64,000 bases of DNA, taken from contig NC_061864.1 of the NCBI RefSeq assembly GCF_907164915.1, positions 4,423,389-4,487,388 on the forward strand, in the 5' to 3' direction. A program made the translations under genes and the position numbers. Below are positions 25,717 to 37,127 of this stretch, piece after piece (position 1 is the first letter of the stretch; every line of letters starts with the position of its first letter). Origin of the DNA: Impatiens glandulifera (lineage: Eukaryota; Streptophyta; Magnoliopsida; Ericales; Balsaminaceae). The notes beneath the pieces are model-generated. The model had not been told where the DNA came from and made no database searches. It worked only from the letters and a program-made list of their open reading frames with translations.

Positions 25717-25721
<5 letters not shown>

Positions 25722-25784
<63 letters not shown>

Positions 25785-25805
25785 ATATATATATATATAT
25801 ATATA
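25722..25805. repeat. (TA)n microsatellite with AAAC interruption
   Basis: TA dinucleotide run interrupted by ATAAACATA units near 25780 and 25805. Confidence 0.92.
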
Positions 25806-26185
25806 AACATACGGTGGTGACATAATTTTTATTTATTTTTAAGAAAATAACATGCAAAGCATGTAGTTAGGTAGGAGATTGCCGTGTTTGATTTCTATAT
25901 TCTTTTACTCTCATTTTCTTCTTTACTTCGTTTGTAAAATAAACAATGAAATATCAATTAATAGATATATATATATATTTTTTTTAAACCATTTAATATA
26001 TACAAATTAAAATTTTATGATGTAAAATTGAATGTCTACATAATGCTTTTTTATTTTGTCCAAATTTGAAAATTAATTGTAAACATTTTGATTTATAACT
26101 TTATTTAGAATATTTTTAAGTTTGACTGAGTGTCATAACTGTGATAGGGCGAATTCAGGATTTTTTTTTCAATGGGCTGAAAATA

Positions 26186-26194
<9 letters not shown>

Positions 26195-26216
<22 letters not shown>

Positions 26217-26600
26217 AAATGATGCTAAATTTTTAAAGTGTCCGGATTGCCGGGTCGATAGTTATGGTTAATTTGAATATTTGGGTCGGATTGTAGGTTG
26301 ACTCGCCCATAAACTTAAAACGGTTAAAAATAAAATAAAAAATGTTAGAGGTATGTTTCGAATTTGCAATCTAACAAAAACAAGTACAACATTTTAACCA
26401 ACTAGGTTATTAAGACTTTATATTTTAAATTCAATGTACGTTTTAACATTAATATAAGTTCAACTTTTTAACTAATTTATATATATATATATATATATAA
26501 TTAATATGATGCTGAGTAATTGAATACTTTGGTCGGATTGTGGGTTGATCCACCCATAAACTTAAAATAGTTAAAAATAAAATTAAAAATTAAAACTAAC
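26195..26600. mobile_element. Helitron-like family, two further degraded copies
   Basis: After a (TA)n run, the block AATGATGCTAAATTTTTAAAGTG, CCGGATTGCCGGGTCG, GGTCGGATTGTAGGTTGACTC appears from 26216, matching the family at 20941-21465. A second start follows at about 26505 (AATATGATGCTGAG, then GGTCGGATTGTGGGTTGATCC). The tRNA-like antisense segment of the first copy lies at 26348-26412. I see no CTRRT hairpin terminus here. Confidence 0.7.
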
Positions 26601-26764
26601 TATATAGAAAATATGAAAGTATAACAAGTGAAACTAATTAGATGAGAATATAAGAAAAGTAAATAAAATATAAAAATAATAATAAAATTACGAAAAAAAA
26701 TTATAGATTATTAATGCATATAAATCATTTTAGTTGAAAACTAAATAATATATTAATACAAAAC

Positions 26765-26840
26765 TGAGGGAGAGGCTAGGATTTGATCACCTGACCTCCA
26801 CATTATAATTTGAATTCAATGCCAACTAGACTACACATAA
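26765..26840 (-). repeat. SINE-like tRNA-derived fragment
   Basis: On the minus strand this reads GTCTAGTTGGCATTGAATTC, like an A-box region, and about 20 bases later GGTCAGGTGATCAAATCC, like a B-box. Spacing and order fit a tRNA-derived promoter. No complete tRNA fold could be drawn. Confidence 0.4.
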
Positions 26841-26929
26841 TATTTATTATATATACATATACATCTATTTTGTTTTAAAATTCTACCCTGGGCTAGAGCC
26901 CACCACGTCGCTCCGCCGTTGCCATCCCC

Positions 26930-27065
26930 GAACCTGATTTTTATTTTACCACCCAACCCCGTACTCGATTGGATACATTCTCCCATCCCCATGCATGACC
27001 CCTACCCTGAACCCGACTATCAGGTACCCATGGGTATCGTGCATACGAGTATCCATTGTCATCCA
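26930..27065. repeat. GC-richer repeat fragment with GGTACCCATGGGTA palindrome
   Basis: The segment contains TACCCATGGGTA and neighbouring CCCGTACTCGATTGG and ACGAGTATCCATTG words. It resembles the style of the sequence around 51945-52030 and 52440-52540, so it is probably a fragment of a dispersed element. No termini identified. Confidence 0.35.
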
Positions 27066-27224
27066 TAACTATGAAAGTCATACTAACATTTATATTAAAA
27101 AACACACTTAACCATTTAACAAGGCGCAAAATTTGCTGTCTAACGGGCTCGTATCCAGGACCTTTTAAGAAGGTTGGAAATATTCACTTCTTTTTGTCAC
27201 TAGATTAAAAGAGAGAATTATAAA

Positions 27225-27360
27225 TATAAAAACTCACTAAGATAAGAGTGGTTCCTAAGAGACCTAATGTCACGAATTCGATTCTCAATTAGAACGCATT
27301 AAATTGAAGTGAATGTCATGGCTGTAGAGGGATATGTTAGCATCCTTATTTTAAAAAATA
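27225..27360 (+). mobile_element. SINE-like element
   Basis: A-box-like GATAAGAGTGGTTCCTAAGAG at about 27240 is followed by B-box-like GTCACGAATTCGATTCTC at about 27269. A tail contains GTAGAGGGATATGTTAGCATCC, and the segment ends in an A-rich run near 27350. This order (pol III boxes, body, A/T-rich tail) is that of a plant tRNA-derived SINE. No target duplication confirmed. Confidence 0.5.
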
Positions 27361-27649
27361 TATAATTCTAAAATTAAAAGTTTGTAATGTTTTAATCAAA
27401 TGACTTTCCCAAATATGAATGGATGATTTTTTTTAGATAATAGACATTTTGATGAAATTATTATTGTCTTAATTATCTATGTTTATGATATTGAGCATAT
27501 TTTAATACTTAAAAGATTCAATAATTATAAATCTAAATCAAAGATTTTGAAATTGTAATTTTTTTTTCTTGGTTATGAAATTATACATGATTTCTAAGTA
27601 TTCATGCAAATATTTATTATTATTGTTATGGATATTTAAGAGATTGATT

Positions 27650-28052
27650 AATCCACCCTTAAAATTGTAAAATTCTTTTATTATACCAATTATATTTATT
27701 GAATAAAAAATATGAAGGGTGATTGGAGTTTTTTTAATTGTTAAAAAAGTTGATGTTAATATGAGAAATTTATCTATTTTAATTATCATCTAAATTATTT
27801 TTTGATGTACTATCTAGTTGGAGAAAAATTATCGAATTTTTAATGATCATAGTTTTCCTATGTATAATATTCATATATTATATTTCAAGAAATATTGAAA
27901 TAAGTATTTATTTTTATTTTTTATATTAATTTATTTTCAATTAATAAAGTTTTGTTTTCTTAATAATAAATCCTCTCTCTATTTGGATTTATTCGACTCC
28001 TATCACTTTGTTTATCTATTTAATCCTGGTTCTATCCCATCGAAAAAGTAGA
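27650..28052. repeat. Distal copy of the duplicated AAE1 upstream segment
   Basis: Matches 28500-28912. Best-conserved part is 27905-28052, sharing TCAATTAATAAAGTTTTGTT, TAATAAATCCTCTCTCTA, TTGGATTTATTCGACTCC and TATTTAATCCTGGTTCT with the proximal copy. The earlier part is more diverged. Confidence 0.8.
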
Positions 28053-28378
28053 TTTTATTATCCACTAATTTCTATCACTAATCCTCTCTATTTGGATATA
28101 TAAATAAATTATTTAATAATTATATATATAAATATAAAAAATAATGATTAAAGATAATATATAAAAAAATATATATATATTAAGTTTAACTAGATAAGTT
28201 TACAAAAAAAAAAATTTAAAAAAAAATTAATTAATTAAAAAAATAATAATAATAGAAGTCTCATTGATGCTTCCAAAAAGTTGAAAGAACGATTTATTTC
28301 AAAATTAATTTAAGGACTAAAGTAAGTGATCTGACTAATTAGAGAGGACTATAATTTACCTTATTATTATGAATATAG

Positions 28379-28542
28379 ATATTTACCTGATTCATTAATT
28401 CTAAATCTAATCAAATTGCAAAATTCTTTCATTATCACAAAATTGAACATGATAACAATGATATTTACCTGATTCATTAATTCTAAATCTAATCAAATTG
28501 CAAAATTCTTTCATTATCACAAAATTGAACATGATAACAATG
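28379..28542. repeat. Perfect 82-bp tandem duplication
   Basis: Two adjacent copies, 28379-28460 and 28461-28542, each beginning ATATTTACCTGATTCATTAA and ending GATAACAATG. No differences seen. Lies 420-580 bp upstream of the AAE start codon. Confidence 0.93.
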
Positions 28543-28912
28543 ATATTTATTGAATAAAATAATAAAGAATATAAAATAATTTTGGATTGATGTAGCGAAA
28601 AGAGTTATATATTTGAATTATTATCTCAATTTTTTTTAGTGTACTATATGATTGGAATATGGTTGGAGAAAATTTTGCAAAATCTCAATGATTGTAATAA
28701 CATTCACAATTTTATTATTACTACATTTTGTCGATATCTTAAGAAAAAAATATTGAGATAAATATTTATTTTTACTTTTTATATTAATCTATTTTCAATT
28801 AATAAAGTTTTGTTATCTTAATAATAAATCCTCTCTCTACTTGGATTTATTCGACTCCCATCATTTTGTTCATCTATTTAATCCTGGTTCTGTCCAATCG
28901 GAAAACTAGACG
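28500..28912. repeat. Proximal copy of the duplicated segment, immediate AAE1 upstream region
   Basis: Second copy of the 27650-28052 segment, offset by about 860 bp. It ends about 50 bases before the start codon at 28961, so it probably contains the core promoter and part of the 5' leader of the acyl-activating enzyme gene. The distal copy would be a duplicated, orphan promoter. Confidence 0.75.
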
Positions 28913-28960
28913 CAAATCACTCCGGCGATCTATTATAACCACCATTATCTACCGATCGCC

Positions 28961-30959
28961 ATGGATGGTACAGTCCGCTGCTCCGCCAATTACGTGCCGC
29001 TATCGCCGATAAGCTTTTTACGGCGATCGGCCGCCGTCTACAGTGATTGCCCCTCTATCGTCTACGGCGACGTCAGATTCACCTGGAGAGAGACGCTGGA
29101 CAGGTGTACAAGGCTTGCTTCCTCTCTCACACTCCTCGGAATTTCTCGCGGCGATGTTGTATGATCTCAATTCCTTCTTCATTTTAACCGATTTCTATCT
29201 ATTGCATGTCCCTTATTTGTCACCATCTTTAATCACTCTTTCTCTGCTGCGAGTTAAATGCATAATTTCTGAGCATCAGATCAGTATTATTTGACCTAAC
29301 CGATGAATTGATGCAAACTGAGATTTGGTTTACTCTTAACTCTCAACCTGTTATACTCGAATTTGGCTGAAACTTAGGACGAAGTTGAATATCTGCGCCT
29401 TGTTTGTTTTAGGGTTTAGAGAATCATTATATCTCAAACTAGATTTTATAATCCACTAATTTCTCCCATTTTCTGTCTTTCGTTGCGATGAGGTTGCTGC
29501 CCTGGCTCCCAATATTCCGGCCATGTATGAGCTGCACTTTGGAGTTCCCATGGCTGGCGCAGTTCTTTGTACCCTCAACACCCGCCATGACTCCAATATG
29601 CTGTCTGTCTTGTTAAAGCATTCAGAAGCCAAGATCATCTTTGTAGATTACCAACTTCTCAAAACAGCCCAAGGAGCAATTGAAATTCTATCCAAGACTC
29701 ATGCCAAATTGCCTCAAGTTATTGTAATTCGCGATTCCGATGAACCGTTACCATATTCCATAAGTTTGGAATACGAAAGCTGCTTAATCGAGAAAGGGAA
29801 TCCAAAATTTGAGACCAAATGGCCGATTGATGAATGCGATCCCATTTCTCTGAATTACACCTCAGGCACGACGTCTAGTCCAAAGGGTGTCGTCTTTAGC
29901 CATCGAGGAGCCTATCTCAACTCCCTAGCTTCCGTTCTACTAAGCGAAATGACCTCATTGCCCATCTATCTTTGGACCGTTCCCATGTTTCACTGCAACG
30001 GGTGGTGCTTCACGTGGGGAGTAGCTGCCCAAGGCGGAACAAATGTTTGCCTAAGGAACGTTACATCAAAGGCCATTTTCGACAACATTTGTATTCATAA
30101 AGTTACTCACATGAGTGGTGCCCCGACGATCCTCAACATGGTGATAAATGCACCCGAAAATGAGCAAAAACCTCTCCCGGGGAAGGTTAGGATTGTGACT
30201 GGAGGTGCCCCTCCTCCAGCCCATGTACTATACAAGATGGAGGAGCTGGGGTTTGACGTGACTCACTCTTATGGATTGACTGAGACCTACGGGCCCGCGA
30301 CGGTTTGCACATGGAAACCCGAATGGGATTCGCTAGCCCCTCAGGCTAAGGCTCGGATGAAATCCCTACAAGGTTTGCAGCATCTCGGGTTGGAAGAGGT
30401 TGATGTTAAGAATCCGGAAACAATGGAGAGCGTTCCGCATGATGCTAAAACGATGGGAGAGGTTATGTTAAGAGGAAACACGGTTATGAACGGATACTTG
30501 AGAAACTCGAAAGCTACGGAAGATGCTTTTAGAGGCGGTTGGTTTAGGAGTGGTGACTTGGGTGTAATACACGGAGATGGGTACATTGAATTAAAGGATC
30601 GTTCGAAAGATATAATAATTTCCGGTGGAGAAAACATAAGCACGATAGAAGTGGAAGCAGTTCTTTTTAGTCATTCAAGTGTTCTTGAAGCGGCTATTGT
30701 TGGAAGGCCCGATGAGTATTGGGGGGAAACGCCTTGTGCGTTTGTGAAACTTAAGGATGGTTATGTTGTTTCGTCGGAGGAGCTTATCGGACATTGTAGG
30801 GATCACCTTCCACGTTACATGGCTCCTAGGACGGTAGTTTTTGTTTCAGAGGATTTGCCGAAAACATCGACAGGAAAAGTGCAAAAGTTTGTTCTTAGAG
30901 AAAAGGCCAAGGCCATGGGCAGCCTTACTACTGATAAAGGGAAAATCAGCAAATTGTGA
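28961..30959 (+). CDS. AAE1: Acyl-activating enzyme (acyl-CoA synthetase), AAE1-like, peroxisomal
   Basis: ANL-superfamily enzyme that activates a carboxylic acid with ATP and CoA through an acyl-adenylate. Exons 28961-29158 and 29493-30959 join in phase, giving 554 residues. Visible motifs are the P-loop-like [12 protein letters not shown] (from about Y188), the SYGLTET substrate-pocket motif, GWFRSGDLG with the ATP-ribose [17 protein letters not shown] hinge region, and the C-terminal [11 protein letters not shown] with the adenylation lysine. The last three residues are SKL, a canonical type 1 peroxisomal targeting signal. The closest named relatives I recognise are the AAE1/AAE2 group (At1g20560 type), cited for short- or medium-chain or aromatic acids. 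The true substrate cannot be read from sequence. Its upstream region is tandemly duplicated. Confidence 0.93.
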
Positions 30960-31541
30960 TGTAGATGCATACACATATCTTTGCTAAGAAATAACACCTT
31001 TGTAAGATAGTTGTTATATGAATAAATCACCTACATGTAACATATCTTCATGATTGTACCGTTTATATTTATTTCTAATATCATGGAATTACTTAGTTTG
31101 ATTTTTTTTCAAACAAACTATAGGCAAGTTTTTTTCTTCTAATTATCTTATTAAGATATTTATTTATATTTAATAATGTAAATAAATTCATGAATATAAT
31201 TAATGATGTTTAATTATGGTTTGATTAAAAAAACATATATTTTTTTTTTATATTTTTAAAATCCAATCATAATAAAAAAATTACTTCATTAATCACCTTA
31301 CTTAATTTATTAATCAAAATATTAAAACAACATTTATTTAAAAAAAAAAATTATAATCATATATTAATATTTTTAAATTTAAAAAATATAACTGAATTAT
31401 TACCATGTATGAGCCGACGGCAAGTGGCCTGCACTTCCAGGCTGCCCGACCAAACAATCCTCGTTGTCACGAATCTTTCCAATTATTTTCATTGTTAAAA
31501 AAGAAACAAGTGAGTTTTTATTAAAAAAAAATAAAAACGTA

Positions 31542-31576
<35 letters not shown>

Positions 31577-31905
31577 CTACTACATTGACCAATTGATATA
31601 GGTTTTCTATTTAAAACATTATCCCTCTTACTTACTTATTTATTTATTTATTTGGTCCTGTCACTATAAAGAGTAGTATAGAGAACATATATTTTTCTCC
31701 TCCATTGCCAGTTGGTCACTTGTCGGTCTTTCCTTCCTTCCAATCTCAACTGCCCGGGAGGAATTTCGCCTCTTTTCTCCGTCAACAATAACTGTTCCGA
31801 TCGTCAACAGATTTTGATGTTAATCACGTTTCGCCGGCTAAAACATGAGACGAAAATGAGGTTGTTGAACTGTGAACCAATCCACTTCTGCAGGATCGAA
31901 TTCGA
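30960..31905. other. Intergenic spacer between the AAE and carboxypeptidase genes
   Basis: AT-rich, with a (TA)n run at 31547-31574 and a TTTA-type run near 31635-31650. An ORF beginning at 31712 overlaps the leader of the carboxypeptidase in another frame and is not considered a gene. Confidence 0.5.
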
Positions 31906-34321
31906 ATGGGACGTCGTCGTATATTTCAGAGCTTCTTCTTCTTATTATTCTTCACTTGTTCCATTCTCGTCGACGCTGATACTGATTTCATAGAACAACG
32001 ACCTCCATTGACCCCGATCAATCGCGATCTATACCATTCTAGGTAAACAAATCATTCTTAATTGTTCATTTCTTTACTAGGTTTAGTTAGGCCATGTATC
32101 GAGATTTTGTCGTTTCATTTGCAGCGATGCCTTGATGGGGCAAATAAAAGCTTTGGTCAGACGTCATCCAGACAAGCTCCATGTAAGCAATTTATTTATT
32201 TATTTTTATTTTTGCTCTGTATGGATAATGGATCATCACTTATTGTTAAATACGAATAGTTGGAGTCATTTGGAAGCACAAGCAGAGGATACCATGCTGA
32301 GATGAATGTTGTTACTTATTGCCGGAATAGAACAGAGATCGATGATAAGTCCAAGTTCAGGATTCTTCTTGTAAGTTTTCTCTATTGTGTGAATGAAAGG
32401 AATAGGTTATAGGATTATGTTATGATTTGATTTGATTTGAACCATATTGTGGTTGTATAGGAGGGAGGAGGAGTAAGAAAAGCTCTGAAATATCTCAGTT
32501 TGGTAATTGCTGTTGTTGTTGACAGATGATTACTTGTCTTCCAGACTTTTGGCCAGCATGGGAGGGAGCTTATCACCTCAGAGCTTGCATTTCGACTCTT
32601 ATCCATCTTAAGCGAAGAACAATTTCTACCCAATACTGATCATGTCTCTTTGAACACAACCCTAGAGAGGCTTGTTGTAAAGGTACCTACTTCTTCTATA
32701 TTCTGTTACGTGCTTCGTTTCCTTGTTTGAATTTGCTATGATACATTGAATTAATGTTTCAGGTGGTGCCAATGGAGAATTTTAATGGCCGCAAAATTGT
32801 TGAAGCTGGGGATCTTTGTGAAAGAAGAAATGGTTTGAACTTTTAGTATCATGATGTTCTTTTCTTTTTGATTTCTAAGCAACTGATGAAACAGGGCTTA
32901 AATGCTATTTCTTTTTGATGTGTGTGCGTGTGTGTTAGGAAGAGGAGTTGATCTCAATAGGAACTGGGCTGTGGACTGGGGCAGAAAAGAGAAGGTAATA
33001 TGGTAACATGTCTGCTTGTTTTGAATCTTTAGATTTCGTCCTTTATTCCTTCATTCTTCTTTTGACAGGATTATGATCCATATGAAGAGAATCCCGGCAC
33101 TGCTCCCTTTAGTGAGCCTGAGACACAAATAATGCAGAAACTATGCACATCATTTGAACCGCATATATGGGTCAATGTTCATTCAGGGATGGAGGTATTT
33201 TTTCTTGGTTTACTTTCTTCATTAATTACAAGAACTTATGTAAAGGGAACATGAAAATAGATGCAAATAAGTATTTCAGTGTTTGAGTGCAATTTCCTAT
33301 AATCTTGAAATGTATTCAATGATTTGTATTTAATTTGATGTGCTGGATGTTTGTGTTCTAGGCACTATTTATGCCGTATGATCACAAGAATACAACTCCT
33401 GATGGATTGCCTTCTCATAAAATGAGATTGTTGCTCGAGTATTTGAACCGCCTTCACTGTGAACGCCGCTGCATGGTTGGATCAGGGGGTGGTTCAGTTG
33501 GGTTAGTATAGTTCTCTATTGTTTAAACTAATTATAATTAATTGGAGGTGTACACATTTGGGAATTTATTAACAAATAAAAAAAGGTTTTCCAAATTAAT
33601 TTATTGATCTAATCTCCAGGTACATCTCCAAAAAGTGTTTTCAAATGGGTACAATTAGTAATTGTTTCATGATTAACTTGGTCTTTTCTGCACAAATCCA
33701 TATTAATAGGTATCTGGCTCATGGCACTGCTACAGATTACATGTACGATATCGCAAGAGTTCCAATGGCTTTCACCTTCGAGGTCTGTCCTATAGTAGTA
33801 CAAACATTATTCATTTTCCTGTGAAATGAAAGCAACAATTTTGTTACTGTTTGATTGTCTGTCACTGTCAGATCTATGGGGATGAAACAGCATCGTCGAA
33901 AGATTGTTTCAAAATGTTCAATCCGGTTGATCTTCCCACATTCAATGTATGCATGTTGAATAATGTATTAATAGTTTGAGCAGCATGTATAATAATAACA
34001 ATAATAATAATTGTGCAGAGAGTTCTTAACGAGTGGTCTGCTGCATTCATGACAATGTTCAATGTGAGCGTGAGTGAGCACTTGAATAGATCATCCCTTC
34101 CGGATTCGGATAAGTTGATTTCGATAGACGATTATCTGAATGGTTATTTGGTGGAGAGGAGTAGTAGATATGGGAAGAAAACAGAGGTGCTGGAGTTAGG
34201 AATGCAGGAGATAAGAACTTATTTCAGGCTATTCTTGCTCTCATGTGTGCTCTTGATGTTCATGTTTTGTTCTAGGATATCAAAGAATAATAGACAAGTT
34301 GTTCCCACTATCCCTATTTAG
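31906..34321 (+). CDS. M14 zinc carboxypeptidase, membrane-anchored secretory protein
   Basis: Eleven exons: 31906-32042, 32125-32182, 32260-32370, 32545-32682, 32763-32832, 32939-32994, 33069-33194, 33362-33501, 33710-33782, 33872-33946 and 34019-34321. All are in phase, giving 428 residues. An N-terminal hydrophobic run (FFFLLFFTCS) is a signal peptide. The M14 zinc site is H107 and E110 (FGQHGRE) with H228 (NVHSG). N178-R179 (DLNRNW) match the substrate C-terminus contacts and E303 (FTFE) the general base. A hydrophobic stretch near residues 398-413 (LFLLSCVLLMFMF) predicts a C-terminal membrane anchor. I recall it as the At5g42320-type plant family of Zn-dependent exopeptidases, distinct from SOL1. 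It should remove C-terminal residues from secreted or vacuolar peptides; the substrate is unknown. Confidence 0.92.
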
Positions 34322-34507
34322 AGACAGTTCATTCTTATTTTCATAAATTTTTATTTGTAATTTATATGTTATAGTGTACAAGGATTTCACAATTTTCTTT
34401 AGGTGGTTTAAAAAATATAATTAAGCTCAAAACTCATAATTTAGTCTTAATGAATATGAAAAAAAATCATATATGGAAGCTAAAATAGATATTGATATAT
34501 ATTTTTT

Positions 34508-35655
34508 AGGAAAAAAGCTCACTTAGACGTATGTACTTGTACAACTAGTTCATTTAGACGTATGTAATAATAAAAACTCATCTAAACGTACGTACTATCA
34601 AAAATTGGCTCATTTAGTCTCTTTTAGTAAACCATGATTAATTTTTATTTTTTAATTTATATATTTAATAATTAAATATTAATATATTTTCTCTCTCATT
34701 CATTTTCATTTATTACTAATAAATGAACCCTCTATATTTTATATTTTTTATAATTTTTTATTATTTTTATATGAGTATTTATTATTGATTATTTTAATTT
34801 TATTTAATTTATATGAGCATTCATCATTAATTATTTTAATTTTATATTTTTTTTATATTTTTTTCTTATATTCACATTAATTATTAATTATTTTAAAATT
34901 ATTTGGTCTCAATGATTGATTATTGAATATAACAATTAAAATCCTTTCAACAATAAAAATTCTTCCACACAAAAATAAATTAATTAAGAGTTAAAAATTG
35001 AATAATAATAAAAACTCATTCATCAAACACCAAAAGAGTAATAATCAAATATTAGACAAAACAATGCACCTTACTATTATAAGTCGTTAATAAAAATTAA
35101 ATAAAAAATTATTAATTTCATTTTTGTTTATATTAAATTAAATATTACAGTAAAACATAAAATTCATAAATAAGTTGTTAATTTTTTTAAAAAAATAAGA
35201 ATTTAAGAAATATGAGAAATAAAAACTAATAAAAAAGAAAAGAAAGATACATATAAAAGAAATTAATAACAAAATAATAAATAAAATAAATTACCTGCTT
35301 TAATTAATAAATAAGCTGTTAAATTTTAAAAAAAAAAATAAGAATTTAAAAAATATGAGAAATAAAAACTAATATAAAAAGGAAGATTACATATAAAAGC
35401 AAAATTAATATTAAAATTTAAAAAAATAAAAAAATAAATTATCTGATTTAATTAATGAAAAAGTAGGAGAGAGAAAATATATTAATATTTAATTAATAAA
35501 TATATAAATTTAAAAATAAAAGTTAACCATGGTTACTAAAAAAGGCTAAATGAGCCAATTTTTGATAGTACAAATGTTTAAATGATCTTTTATTAGTATA
35601 TACGTCTAAATGAGCTAGTTGTACAAGTACATATGTCTAAATGAGCTTTTTTCCT
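34508..35655. mobile_element. TIR element, family A copy 1
   Basis: The ends are inverted: AGGAAAAAAGCTCACTTAGA at the left, and in reverse complement AGGAAAAAAGCTCATTTAGA from 35655. The match continues with scattered mismatches through repeated CATTTAGACGTATGTA words for about 190 bp (34508-34700 and 35465-35655). The interior is AT-rich without an ORF and holds an imperfect duplication of about 150 bp (35164-35440). A related element lies at 37743-38698. Confidence 0.85.
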
Positions 35656-36029
35656 ATTTTTTAATATGATCACTATTTTATTATTATGATGTTTGAAATA
35701 ATAATAAAAATATTAAATATGACCAAAATTTTATTATTATGTTGTTTTTGAGATTCATTTCATGAAACTAGTAGAGTTTGTCTCGTTGGAGAGTTATATA
35801 ATCTTATCTATTATATTTTACTAAAACGGTAATAAAATACCGTAATAAATTGCAGCATTGGATTTTTTAGTGGGAGTTTTATTTTTATTTTGTTTTGTAA
35901 ATGGGAGTTTGATTTTGTAAATTGATTATTCAATTTAATATAAAGACCAACAGTTATTTATTTTGATTTTGTGGAAGTCATTTATTATAAAAGAATTTTA
36001 TAACAATATATTTGAGATTTTATTCCTAT

Positions 36030-36317
36030 TTAAAATTTCATTATAATAAATGATCATTATGTTATTCTCATCATTAAATAGGAATAAAATCTCATATATG
36101 TTGTTATTTAAAATTTCATTTTAATAAATGATCATTATGTTGTTCTCATCATTAAATAGGAATAAAATCTCATATATATTGTTATTTAAAATTTCATTAT
36201 AATAAATGATCATTATGTTGTTAATTTTAAATAGGAATAAAATTCCATATATGTTGTTATTTAAAATTTCATTATAAAAAAGAATAATTATATTGTTAAT
36301 TTTAAATATGAATAAAA

Positions 36318-36394
<77 letters not shown>

Positions 36395-36480
36395 AATTTT
36401 GAAGAATGAATCATTATATTGTTCTCATCATTAAATAAGAATAAAATCTCATATATGTTGTTATTTAAAATTCCATTACA
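36030..36480. repeat. Tandem array of 75-79 bp units interrupted by (TA)n
   Basis: Units beginning TAAAATTTCATT at about 36030, 36110, 36187 and 36262, with a fifth partial unit at 36390-36480. Each contains AATGATCATTATGTTGTTCTC and GGAATAAAATCTCATATATG words. A (TA)n run at 36322-36389 has expanded inside the fourth/fifth unit. The minus-strand ORF here is a translation of the repeat. Confidence 0.88.
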
Positions 36481-37127
36481 ACATAATATAAGGACCAACA
36501 ATTTTAACTTTAATGGTCATTTAATTTTGTATTAAATCAGCTAGATTTTGGGAATCTTATATTTATAATATGAATTCACCATCCATATATATATATATGA
36601 AATTAAATTATGTGAATCAAATTATACTAATATAAAAATTAAATTAGATTTTATTCCTATTTAACGATGAGAACAAGTTGACACTATATATAAAATGTTG
36701 TTTAAATTAATAAAAATTCATTACAATAATTGACACGATTTAAAAAAAATCAATTCGACATTTTAACTTTTTATATTATAAAAAAAAAGTTAAAACATAT
36801 TTATAAATAATAAAATAACAAGGTATTTTTGTTTATAAAATATAAAAAAAAAAATATTTGAAATTACAACTCAAACCCTAAAAAAATAGAATTTAAAATT
36901 ATAAAAACTTGTTATTTTGAATTCAATTGTTAATTTTAAATAATCTATCAAACTTACAAAATATGAATTACACCTTGACTAATTCGAATTCGAATTGGAT
37001 GATTATCAAACACACCTAATTGTTATGTCATATAATAGTTGGTTAAAAATGAGAGAAATGTACAATCCTTCATGTAATAAGTTAATAAGTTAAATGTCCT
37101 TAGTATCTACTTAATTAAATAAATATT
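36481..37127. other. AT-rich region with no gene
   Basis: Low-complexity AT-rich DNA. A fragment of the neighbouring tandem unit recurs near 36640-36670. Nothing else recognised. Confidence 0.4.

Noticed and set aside
25845..25880. A second Helitron terminus (ACATGCAAAGCATGTAGTTAG)
   Set aside because: It has a small palindrome and a TAGTT end but lacks the CTRRT motif and a proper stem at the expected distance.
30341..30643. Minus-strand ORFs over the AAE exon (also 29456-29638 and 30815-31030)
   Set aside because: Shadows of the well-supported plus-strand coding exon.
31712..31993. 93-codon plus-strand ORF before the carboxypeptidase
   Set aside because: Overlaps the leader and signal-peptide exon in another frame; the ATG at 31906 gives the signal peptide and continues in phase through eleven exons.
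36121..36501. 126-codon minus-strand ORF with repeated NNNIYEILFLF phrases
   Set aside because: It mirrors the 75-79 bp tandem units and TA run; no start context or homologous family.
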